Shown here: piece after piece, positions 1-9,094 of the stretch
Numbering within the stretch: the stretch's first letter is position 1
Layout of the letters: the number at the start of each line of letters is the position of its first letter
Made by a program: the position numbers and the translations under genes
The notes under the pieces: generated by a model
Database searches by the model: none
What the model was told of the DNA's origin: nothing
Seen by the model: the letters and a program-made list of their open reading frames with translations, nothing else
Assembly (NCBI RefSeq): GCF_029784135.1
Contig: NC_073745.1
Span: 280,523,803 to 280,587,802, forward strand
Reading direction: 5' to 3'
DNA from: Toxorhynchites rutilus septentrionalis
Taxonomy: Eukaryota > Arthropoda > Insecta > Diptera > Culicidae
Length of the DNA stretch: 64,000 bases

Positions 1-550
1 GCATATTCGCACAGTGTTCACAGTCGTGCGTCATGAAACATTATTGCTCTCGAAAAAGTTTTGCGTTTAGGCGTGGGAACGTACGAATTGGACATCCACA
101 TTCAACCGTGGAACGAGTATCTCCACACATATACTGAAGCATCCCCACACAAAATAATGCGGAACAGTTTCGCAAAAAAAAATCCCATATCTTCTGTGTG
201 TTCCCTGGATTCCTATTTCTCCATAACTGAACAGCACTTGTGTCATATTTGTGTCGTATTTGCGGAGTAATAATGTTAGCTAATGCGCGTATAAATTTCA
301 CCAGTAAACGATATTGGCCCTGACCTACATATGTTCGTTCGGCAGTTTTGCGCGCGCTTCCTTCTCTCTTCATGAATTCGTCTGGTAGAAAAAAAAAACA
401 CGTGCGACAAAAGGAGACACACAACCGAATGCCGTACTGTTTGATATGATAAACAGTGTTTCGGAGATTTGTAGAGTGGGGTTTGTAGAATAACGATTGA
501 TATTCAGAATCACAATTATCTAGTTGTTCTGACTTATTAAGTTTGATGAT
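1..550. other. Unassigned AT-rich sequence
   Basis: I see no recognisable gene or repeat here. Short open frames on both strands overlap each other and resemble no family I know. The right edge abuts the hexanucleotide array. Confidence 0.5.
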
Positions 551-1247
551 GAATAGGAATAGGAATAGGAATAGGAATAGGAATAAGAATAGGAATAGGA
601 ATAGGAATAGGAATAGGAATAGGAATAGGAATAGGAATAGGAATAGGAATAGGAATAGGAATAGGAATAGGAATAGGAATAGGAATAGGAATAGGAATAG
701 GAATAGGAATAGGAATAGGAATAGGAATAGGAATAGGAATAGGAATAGGAATAGGAATAGGAATAGGAATAGGAATAGGAATAGGAATAGGAATAGGAAT
801 AGGAATAGGAATAGGAATAGGAATAGGAATAGGAATAGGAATAGGAATAGGAATAGGAATAGGAATAGGAATAGGAATAGGAATAGGAATAGGAATAGGA
901 ATAGGAATAGGAATAGGAATAGGAATAGGAATAGGAATAGGAATAGGAATAGGAATAGGAATAGGAATAGGAATAGGAATAGGAATAGGAATAGGAATAG
1001 GAATAGGAATAGGAATAGGAATAGGAATAGGAATAGGAATAGGAATAGGAATAGGAATAGGAATAGGAATAGGAATAGGAATAGGAATAGGAATAGGAAT
1101 AGGAATAGGAATAGGAATAGGAATAGGAATAGGAATAGGAATAGGAATAGGAATAGGAATAGGAATAGGAATAGGAATAGGAATAGGAATAGGAATAGGA
1201 ATAGGAATAGGAATAGGAATAGGAATAGGAATAGGAATAGGAATAGG
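551..1247. repeat. (GGAATA)n hexanucleotide array, about 116 copies
   Basis: About 697 bp of uninterrupted GGAATA units. The only variant I can see is one GAATAA unit near 584, close to the left edge. The period is a multiple of three and the unit gives no stop in several frames, so long artificial frames (Asn-Arg, Ser-Tyr and Pro-Ile dipeptides) run through it on both strands. These are not genes. Such homogeneity over 700 bp points to recent expansion or ongoing slippage or unequal exchange. Confidence 0.98.
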
Positions 1248-2784
1248 CGGCAATAAAAACCTTCTTACCACCCGGTTGCTGTATTATCACTAAGAAAAAA
1301 TAATGAAAAATTACACTAAATTCCTAATTTTGCGAAAAGCTGTCATCAATTCAATTTGCGTAGATATCCAATTTACCCTTTCAGATTGATAAAAAACAGC
1401 ATTGTTATCCTAACATTGGAAGCATTCAAAAACGAGCGCGATTTCATCTAATGACATAATTACTTTCCCGCCGTCATCTTGCATAAGCGGACGCGTACAA
1501 ATCGTACCGACATATGACGACTGAAACGTTGTGACTCACGAAAATCTGTCACAATCGCGTGTCGCATCTTCTCTTGGCTGGTCCAAGTTCAACTGAGTGT
1601 TCCTCAATCTCCGACGCCCGACACCCGCAAAAGGCCATAGCGCGGGTTTTATAGCAACTGAAGATGAAACATCTTCAAAGACGAACTTCACCGGCGATGG
1701 CAGCGGCTGCGATGAAAACGACAGCAGTCTCAATGTCATAAATCATACACCCAAAACATCCATAAGCCAGTCTAGTCCAGTCAAAACATACACACAGTCA
1801 GCCATCGCCAAGCTGGGAAGAGAGGTTTCACGCAGACCAATTTGAGCATCAGCGCGTCAGCCATCGCGCGATGATTGCGAATGACAGAGCCCATTCAAAC
1901 GAGCCGCGTAACCTTCAGATCGAACGTGAAATTAAAGTGTAAATTTCACATTTGCTGCGGGCGGCCGGCTTACCACCCCTTCCCAAACCCGCTGTGTGTG
2001 TATTTGGGTGTTATGTAAAACCAGCCTAGTAACAATCGCCAGACACAACAATACAGTCGCAATAAAAAGGCTCGCTAGAATAGGGGACATTTGTTCCGAG
2101 CATTGTTTCAGCCGAATTTCCGTCGCTTGGATCTAGCTTTTTGGAGGCCTCGAGTGCCAATTTCCCATCGCCACAAAGCCAAAACAAAAAAAACTATTCC
2201 GGCTTAATGTACGCTCTTTTCCAAAACCATTATCATTGTTCACAGAGACGAGGTGGGCAAAACACACTCACACCAGGGAAATTCCAAAAAGCGAATCAAC
2301 AGGCGGTACTCATCGTTTGCAGCTTTTTTTGTGTCAGGGTCACTTGGAAGCACAAAACGAAACGAGAGAAACATACACAAAAAAATCTGCACAATTAAAC
2401 ATGCATATAAATGGGCCAAGCGCGCCGGGGAGCCGGGTAAACCAGCTAGAGGATTTCTTGTGGGTCCCGTAGCGCGGTCTGTGAGGAATGCTGGACGCTG
2501 GACGCCCAGGTTTTGTGTGAGTATGTATAGTGTTATCGGACAAATTGATAAACATCAGTTGGTCTGATCGTATCGTAGCGCTAAAACAAATCTGAATTGT
2601 GTAAAAAAATAAAATTCGCTACTTCTTGCATTACACACAGCGTGAAAATGAGGTTCCGGGTATCAAACTATTATCCTTGAGTAATCAAACTATATTAAAC
2701 TATTATCCTTGAGTAATTTATTTCACCTGACTGAACGGATATCGGAGAATATTTATTTTGACTAAAAATTCCGTCAGTGTTCTA
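1248..2784. other. Unassigned sequence, partly GC-richer
   Basis: No gene recognised. The part from about 1430 to 2560 is less AT-rich than its surroundings and has short frames on both strands without family resemblance. It may be unique non-coding DNA. Confidence 0.4.
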
Positions 2785-2835
2785 AATGATCATCCGTATT
2801 CACCTGATCTGGCGCCGTGGAGCAACTCCATGCCA
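2785..2835 (+). pseudogene. Tiny mariner transposase relic
   Basis: From 2791 the plus strand reads His-Pro-Tyr-Ser-Pro-Asp-Leu-Ala-Pro, the block just before the third catalytic Asp of mariner D34D transposases. The Ser-Asp that should follow is replaced by Trp-Ser-Asn. Nothing further upstream or downstream is alignable by eye. A match of nine residues to this conserved block is unlikely by chance, but the fragment is very short. Confidence 0.4.
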
Positions 2836-3212
2836 AATCGGCCGACCGCTAACTTGATTGTTTTGGAACTTAGTACTTATGATGGAAAATAACTAAGATC
2901 ACAATTTTCATTGTCATATGGCCAATTTGAATAACGACTGATTCTTGAAAAATAGCATTCCAAATCATTGTTTTTTCTTTCAAAAAATCGTAACTCATAA
3001 ATCCAGAAGTTCGAATGAAATATGAATAGCCGCAACCGGTTTGTTGAACCCTTGCAGCCAAAACCTTGTAAACTAGTGGAAAGTCTACAATTTTTTTCTA
3101 GTGGACCGATTTCAACCAATGTTTTTTTACGTAATCTTGGATATATTTCCTATCCAGGATTTTTTCAAAATATTGATTTTTGACGAAATGGCGATTTTTT
3201 TTGTAAATAAAA
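2836..3212. other. Unassigned AT-rich sequence
   Basis: No recognisable feature. Overlapping short frames on the minus strand look like noise. Confidence 0.4.
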
Positions 3213-3480
3213 AACCATACAACTGCTCTGCTGTGCAAGAAACATCGGGTTGTTGTGTTATTAATAACCCAATAATGATCATATCAACTGTCTCCGCTGC
3301 CCGGTCTAACTGGACAATGGGAAAAAAGGGAAAGAATACTCTTACGCCTAATGGCTACTCCTGTGTAATTTACACTTTATAGAAACCATAAAAATATGTA
3401 ACATTTACACGATTAAAACCCGGCTCTGTTACAGCTACAATGCTAATGAGCCTAAATAAATAAACAAATGGGATAAAAAA
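3213..3480 (+). mobile_element. 5'-truncated SINE, same family as 54110-54594
   Basis: This segment matches the body and 3' end of the minus-strand SINE at 54110-54594. Shared blocks include the CTGCTCTGC...GCAAGA region, the 'GTCTCCGCTGCCCGGTC' block, 'CTCTTACGCCTAATGGCTACT', and the tail 'AATAAATAAACAAATGGGAT' followed by A's. The tRNA-like head present in the other copy is missing, so this copy is 5'-truncated, as is common for target-primed retroposition. I could not identify a clear target-site duplication. Confidence 0.75.
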
Positions 3481-3835
3481 ACACTTAGGAAATCTAATTT
3501 GACCGTTTCTGAAACGGCGTCTGAAAACTCGCTAAATGTGCTTCAGAATCAGTGATTGAAATCAATTTCAGTGTATCATAATCTATGATATCTTTTGCTT
3601 CAATTTAATATGGTTATGTTTATACTTTTTCATAACTGATGCTAAGAACTCCATTTTATTAGGATAATGTTGTCGGTACAACGTTCATTCAGATATCTGT
3701 TTTGTTGTTTTATTCAACTCGCTTGTTTATCACTTTCGATTGTGGTTTTGAGTACAGCCTTGAAAAGGGCGAACACAGATTATGTGCTTTTGTAGAAGCA
3801 GATGAAGATGGTATATTCATGATTCATTCATCCTT
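3481..3835. other. Unassigned AT-rich sequence
   Basis: I see no gene or clear repeat here. Confidence 0.4.
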
Positions 3836-4570
3836 GTGCTCGCGAAAACGATAGACATTGGTCATATGTTTAAATTTATGTTTCTATTACCAAAGGCATG
3901 TACTGCACTGAGTATGCATCTCGAACGTTCTTCTTCTTCTTCTTTGTATGGTAGAGACTCAAACTTTTTATATTCCATATCTTTTTATGTTTTTTTCTTG
4001 AAAGCTGAGGTTTTTCCCATAACATTCCAAAAATCAGATAAGGGCTTTTCATTTTTAAGTTATGATTTTTCAAAGTTAACCAATGGTCAAAAATATTATT
4101 TTTTCCCCTTTTTTTCAGAAATGAAAAAATCATGGCTTTTGAAATACTAGACCGATTAAGATGATAGATATATGAATTTGAAGCCAATGAAATAATCTTA
4201 ATTGAAAAAAATATTACTAAGAAAATGGACTTTTTTTTCGCAATTATTGATTGTATTTGATTTTTATAGTTTATTTGTTCTCGGTACCAAGATCGCTTAT
4301 TTTTTTAAATATTTTTTCTTGAAAACTGAGGTGTTTTTACATAACATATTCAAAAATCAGAGAGGTTTTTATATGTTTTTGAGTTATGATTTCCCAAAGT
4401 TGAGATGTTTTGGTTGCGGTAGCTTAATGGACAGAGAATGGGAACATGGGAAATGTATTTTTTGCAAGCGTATAATTTTTCAATATTTGTTCATTGGCTT
4501 GTGTTTGATATGTTGATCATCAGAATCGGTCCAGTAGTTCGAAAGTTATGAATTTTTAAAGAAATCTGAA
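3836..4570. repeat. Dispersed repeat with direct and inverted subrepeats
   Basis: Two direct subunits (about 3990-4090 and 4310-4405) share 'CTTGAAA-CTGAGGT', 'CATAACAT...CAAAAATCAG' and a following 'AGTTATGATTT' block. A second motif, GACCGATT-AGATGAT-GATATAT, occurs at 4149 and in inverted form near 4515-4540 ('GATCATCAGAATCGGTC'). The same blocks recur inside the TIR repeats at 21.9-22.7 kb and 60.2 kb, so this is a member or fragment of that repeat group. No protein is encoded. Confidence 0.7.
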
Positions 4571-4880
4571 AACCACTTTATCGGTTAATGAAGATTGTTG
4601 ACTGCTTGCTGACTTAAGCTGACTGTAATAGAAATCGCGATTAGCTCTCTCCGCAGCGTCTGTAGATTTTACACTGCATTTGCATTTCGAGCGAGCGATT
4701 CACGCGCGCCTGTTTGCAGTGGTACATAAAAATTGTGCCTCGCCACTACATTAGTTCCTCGTTATTGACAATATTGACGATGTTGGTATGTACACACAGA
4801 AATGCATAGAACGAATGCATGAGAAAATGGGAATGCTTTTTTTTTCAATTCAAATTATTGTTTCTTGTGTTTTGAATATA
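4571..4880. other. Unassigned spacer upstream of the mariner
   Basis: It contains a short motif (GCATTTGCATTTCGAGCGAGCG near 4678) that is partly repeated in inverted form at about 14980-15000 (GATCGCTCGAAATGCAAATGC). The meaning is unknown; it may be part of a dispersed repeat. Confidence 0.3.
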
Positions 4881-6153
4881 TTGGGTTGGGGAAAAAGAAA
4901 TGTCGTATATTGTCAATATATGGCAACACTTAAACATATATTGTGTTGTACTTATCGGATCGGGTCATACTATACGGCTATTTAAAGGCGACAATATGTG
5001 CTACAAGTGTCGTTTTGACAGTGTTGTGATTGTCCTTTTCAGTCTCAAGTTATAGCGCGTCAAAGATGGAGTCCACCAAGCAAGAAATTCGCCGTATTTT
5101 ACGTTTTTACTACCTGCGAGGTAAAACTGCAACGAAGGCGGCCGAAAAAATTCGTGTAGTTTATGGACCCGATACTGTAACGATTCGCACAGCACAGCGT
5201 TGTTTCAATCGATTTCATTCTGGTGTAGTGGCTGTCGAAGATACACCCCGTACTGGTAGGCCAATCGTCGTGGAAAACGATAAAATCGTTGAAATCATCT
5301 AAGAAGACCGGCATGTGAGCACTCGCTCGATTGGCCAGGAACTGTGTATAGACCATAAAACCGTTTGGAGCCATTTGCAGAAGATTGGATTCCAAAAAAA
5401 GCTGGATGTATGGGTGCCACACGGGTTGACGGAAAAAAAATCTTTTAGACTGAGTCAACGCCTGCGATGCACTGCTGAAACGGAACGAACTCGAACCATT
5501 TTTGAGGAAGATGGTGACTGGTGATGAAAAGTGGATCACGTACGATCTAAAGCGTAAAAAGTCGCGCGGTGTGGCCCGGTGGGCCGGCCCAAACTATCGC
5601 CAAGCCCGGATTGAAGGCCAGGAAGGTTTTGCTGTGTGTTTGGTGGGATAGGAAGGGAATCATCCACTATGAGCTGCTCAACTGTGGCCAGACCCTCAAC
5701 TCGGTTCTCTACTGTGAGCAGCTTGACCGTTTGAAGCAGACGATTGGCCAGAAGCGGCCAGAAATGATCAATAGGAATGGTGTTGTTTTCCACCAGGACA
5801 ACGCTCGGCCTCACACATCTTTGATGACCCGCCAGAAGCTACGGGAGCTCGGATGGGATGTCCTATTGCACCCACCGTATAGTCCGGACCTGGCTCCAAG
5901 TGATTATCATCTCTTCCGGTCTATGCAAAACGCTCTTGGCCTCAAAAGAAGCTTGCGAAAACTGACTGTCTGAGTTTTTTGCAAATAAGGAGGGGGATTT
6001 TTATAAGGGGGGGGGGATAATGAAGTTGCCTTCGAAATGGAAACAAGTTTGCGAACAAAACGACGCATATTTGACTTAAATTGGATAATTTTAAGTATGT
6101 TAAATAAAGCGTCAAATTTCGATCAGAAAAACGACATTTCTTTTTCCCAACCC
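4881..6153 (+). mobile_element. mariner element with TIRs and TA duplication
   Basis: The left terminus TTGGGTTGGGGAAAAAGAAA starts after a TA (4879-4880). The right terminus is its imperfect inverse, ending in TTTCCCAACCC before a TA (6154-6155). The length of about 1.27 kb and the TA target duplication are typical of mariner. It encloses a decayed D34D transposase gene (next entry), so it is a once-autonomous copy that is now inactive. Confidence 0.93.
5066..6076 (+). pseudogene. mariner transposase pseudogene (D34D)
   Basis: The frame opens at the ATG at 5066 (Met-Glu-Ser-Thr-Lys) and gives a typical mariner N-terminal HTH region with a Tyr-Gly-Pro-Asp...Gln-Arg-Cys-Phe-Asn-Arg-Phe stretch. 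A TAA at 5300 interrupts it, and the same frame resumes to about 5440. Further pieces in other frames give Met-Val-Thr-Gly-Asp-Glu-Lys-Trp (from 5508, first catalytic Asp), His-Gln-Asp-Asn-Ala-Arg-Pro-His (5791, second Asp) and Ser-Pro-Asp-Leu-Ala-Pro-Ser-Asp-Tyr-His (from 5881, third Asp, 34 residues after the second). The C-terminus is broken near 5940-6020 by a small deletion and a G-run frameshift; Ile-Met-Lys-Leu-Pro-Ser-Lys-Trp follows, ending at the TAA near 6076. At least one stop and three frame changes make it non-functional. It is related to, but clearly distinct from, the copy at 19.0-19.9 kb. Confidence 0.95.
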
Positions 6154-6155
6154 TA

Positions 6156-6690
6156 CATTTTGAAATGGGAAAATCCATTTTCTAAGATGACTAAATTGAG
6201 TAACTTTGTAACTTGGAAAAAAAGGTACGTTTAGGATGATGAAAACAAAATGGACAAACAATAGAGCAGTTGAGTGAAATTTTGAATAGCGCTCACAAAA
6301 ACATTTAATTGATGATGACAACAGATTCAATCCTTTCAAAGTAGACGCTTCGAAATCTGAAACGTGCGCAAGATAATAAGACCAATTTTATATGTTAACT
6401 GATTGTGTTTCAAATATCGCTATCTTTCTAAAGTAAAGTTCATATCAAGGTACCGAATAGTTCGACATCACCAATCCAACCTCAGATATTCAAACGTTAA
6501 TTTCAGAAATAGTTAAAAAGAATATGGCTCACTGTACAGATCAACAACGGATGTATATTAGACAAATGTCAAAAATTGTAACAGTACAAGAATGATCGAA
6601 AACATCAATTTTCAATGCCCTTCTGAGAGCAACGGTAAAATCAAACGGCTTTCTAACATTGATCCATTAAAATCAGTAATGTAATAGGAG
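6156..6690. other. Unassigned AT-rich spacer
   Basis: I recognise no gene. The spacer lies between two mariner copies of different lineages in opposite orientation. Confidence 0.4.
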
Positions 6691-6730
6691 TACCGGTAAG
6701 TTTCATGTTTTTTTTCAAAAACTAATGCTT

Positions 6731-6787
6731 CTTCTTCTTCTTTTTGGCTTCAAGAGGGTTTAAACTGTTCAGTTCATTCGCCTCTAG
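6731..6787 (-). mobile_element. 57-bp non-LTR retroelement 3' tail with 12-bp duplication
   Basis: The 12-bp sequence AAACTAATGCTT flanks this segment perfectly (6719-6730 and 6788-6799). On the minus strand the insert reads CTAGAGGCGAATGAAC...AAGCCAAAAAG and ends in an (AAG)n run, like the 3' end of a LINE. The string CTAGAGGCGAATGAAC recurs at about 15212, supporting a dispersed family. It lies inside the 3' flank of the mariner transposase, so it landed after that element. Confidence 0.8.
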
Positions 6788-6838
6788 AAACTAATGCTTT
6801 ATTCTGCAAAAATGGTTACAAATTTAATATTCAAAGTA

Positions 6839-7616
6839 TTATCCATCGCTAGTCACAACTTTTTCCCATCTTTCTGGCAATTCACGGATCTTTTTGCGGA
6901 AATAATCGGACGGTTTGTCGGCTAACCACGAATCGATCCAATTTTTGACTTCATCAAAATTGGAGTAGTGCTGGTCAACCAGGCCATGTTGCATTGATCG
7001 AAAAAGGTAGTAATCCGACGGAGCAATGGAGCCTGGAGAATAAGGCGAGTGGGATAAAACTTCCCATTTCAGCGTTTCCAAGTATGTTTTGACCGGTTTC
7101 GCGACATGCGACCGAGCATTGTCGTGCTGCAAAATAACTTTATCGTGTCTTTGTGTCCGTCGATGTTGATGCATGGTCGGGATATCCATACGTTGCCCGA
7201 CGTTTAGGACTGTCGAAATGGACCCACTTTTCATCGCCAGTAACGAATCGATGCAAAAAAAAAACCTTTTTTATGCCGTAGGGACAGATGTTCGCACGTG
7301 AAAAAACGGCGTTCGACGTCTCGTGGCTTCAATTCATACGGCACCCAATGTCCTATCTTTCGGATCATTCCCATTGATTTAAACGATCGGATATGTTTTG
7401 CGGTTCTTGTGGCGTTTGTGACGGATCTTGATCGAATAAAGCCTCCAATTCTTCATCTTCAAACTTTTTTGGCGGTCCGGAACATTCTTCGTCTTTCAAG
7501 TCAAAATTACCACTTTTAAACCGTGCAAACCACGTCTGACACGTTCGCTCAGTTGGAGCATGGTCACCATAAACTTTCATCAAAATGCGATGAGTTTCCG
7601 CAGCTTTTTTCTTCAT
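6839..7616 (-). pseudogene. mariner transposase pseudogene, mauritiana-like
   Basis: On the minus strand the start at 7616 gives Lys-Lys-Lys-Ala-Ala-Glu-Thr-His-Arg and a Cys-Gln-Thr-Trp-Phe-Ala-Arg-Phe-Lys-Ser-Gly block, as in the mauritiana/Mos1-type N-terminus. The middle is lost or shifted. Val-Thr-Gly-Asp-Glu-Lys-Trp appears near 7240, then a deletion removes most of the segment up to the second Asp (His-Asp-Asn-Ala-Arg-Ser-His, 7106-7126). The third motif reads Ser-Pro-Gly-Ser-Ile-Ala-Pro-Ser-Asp-Tyr, with one extra codon, so the spacing is 35 rather than 34 residues. The C-terminus (Glu-Arg-Trp-Glu-Lys-Val-Val, stop at 6839) is intact. The copy is inactive and of a different lineage from the two other large mariners here. 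Confidence 0.93.
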
Positions 7617-7929
7617 ATTGAATTAAAGATGTAACACTCCCCGCAAAAACACTCTCGTTGGTACGAAATTCGACATATTTGAAGTGGCAAAAACTACGGT
7701 GTTTACACTTCAACTTTTTGACATATACTGAAAAAGACGCACAATGACAGTAGCTTTCCAACGAATATCTGGAAATTTGATTCACTGGAATAATAATCAA
7801 GGTACACCATCTGTTGTAATACCGATGAAACTTACCGGTACATCTAATATATTACAGACAGTTATACGGTACACCTAATATATTAAACAGTTAAACTTGA
7901 CTGTTAACTGCAGGACAGCTCAAAAATTT

Positions 7930-8510
7930 ACTATGTTGAGAAGCGGTTCGATTAAAGATTGTGTAAGATTATCCCGATTGGGTTGGAAATTGATGAAAAA
8001 TGCTAAAACATTATACGTTCCGGCGAAAGAAAAGTAAATTTGAACGGATCCGATGCGAAACGCTGGGTTTGCTGTCATATTAACTATGTTTCAACTACAA
8101 TACGCATCCAAAACTTTGAAATATGAAGGAGGAAATATCATAGTTTAGGATTGCTTCAACTGACACGAAGTTTATTCTGTTTTCTGGGTTGAAAAGATGA
8201 TTGACCATGGAAAAATCATGGAAAATGAAATTCTACCACTTGCGGAATGGGAAATGCTGCTAATATACGAGTTTATGCGAGAAAATTACCCTAAACATAC
8301 AGTCCGTACTGTACGGAAGTATTTCAGGATAATAAAACTACCCGGTTTGCCGATTTAAATCCGATATAAAACCTAAGACAGATTGCGAAATGGTCGTAAA
8401 CCTTATGAATCCATAGAATATAGAGGAAGCGTGGGGCACAATTCAGGATGTATGGTATACTTCACCGATGAATAAGTGCCGGAACCTCATAAAATACATG
8501 TAATAACGTA
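7930..8510 (+). pseudogene. Tc1-like transposase relic
   Basis: Heavily decayed but recognisable in pieces. Near 8030-8075 the plus strand gives Lys-Val-Asn-Leu-Asn-Gly-Ser-Asp-Ala-Lys-Arg-Trp-Val. Near 8125 it gives Gly-Gly-Asn-Ile-Ile-Val, then Glu-Ile-Leu-Pro-Leu-Ala-Glu-Trp-Glu-Met. Near 8275 comes Arg-Glu-Asn-Tyr-Pro-Lys-His-Thr-Val-Arg-Thr-Val-Arg-Lys, the position of the Tc1 Gln-Asp-Asn-Asp-Pro-Lys-His motif with its catalytic Asp lost. Near 8345 comes Asp-Leu-Asn-Pro-Ile followed by a stop where the catalytic Glu should be. I did not find inverted termini. It is an old, non-functional relic and was found by eye only. Confidence 0.75.
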
Positions 8511-8903
8511 ATAATGATGATACCACCAAATATTGATGGTTGAAGCTAGGGGGAACATTTTTTCTGAATTATTTTTTGAAACTCAATTTTTGTACTTAAC
8601 CCTTCTACTTCTTTGCATGATTTTTTTTATTGATGAAATAAATCGAGATCCAAACACGATCAACTAAAAATGAACTTGTTCCGTTATATATTTTTTGGGC
8701 ATTCAATGTTATGATGGAAATTTCTACCATTATGCAAAAAAGGGTTCAAAATACTGGAAGACCAACTCTTTCATAGCATTGAAAAATTGATTTTTTTTTG
8801 GTTCTAAGATAAGCTAATTTAGTATCATGAAAACTACAAGATTTGAGATTTAGTCGACTTAATAGTTTGACCGTCACCGTAATATATTAACTCTATTGGA
8901 ATA
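8511..8903. other. Unassigned AT-rich spacer
   Basis: No gene or repeat recognised between the Tc1 relic and the nested MITE. Confidence 0.4.
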
Positions 8904-9094
8904 CAGGTCGGACTCGATTATATAGTCGACCATTTTTTTCAACAATCATTTTCAAATCCTATACACAATCGAATCTCAAGAAAACAATTTTTTCATTAAT
9001 GTATAAATGTCAAACATTAATATAGGAATAGCTTTTTTGTTATTCGAATATGTATTGGATTCGAAAATTAACGTTGAAAGTGAAATTGCGAATA

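Larger units (their letters stand above)
6691..7840 (-). mobile_element. mariner element (mauritiana-like) with 16-bp perfect TIR
   Basis: The ends TACCGGTAAGTTTCAT (6691-6706) and its exact inverse (7825-7840) bracket a minus-strand transposase pseudogene. If the outer TA is counted as target duplication, the element is 6693-7838. The length of about 1.15 kb fits a mariner with an internal deletion plus a 57-bp retroelement tail inserted at 6731-6787. Confidence 0.9.

Noticed and set aside
520..1290. Long frames of Ser-Tyr, Pro-Ile and Asn-Arg dipeptides on both strands
   Set aside because: They are by-products of the pure GGAATA array, whose unit length is a multiple of three. No promoter or flanking coding sequence supports a gene.
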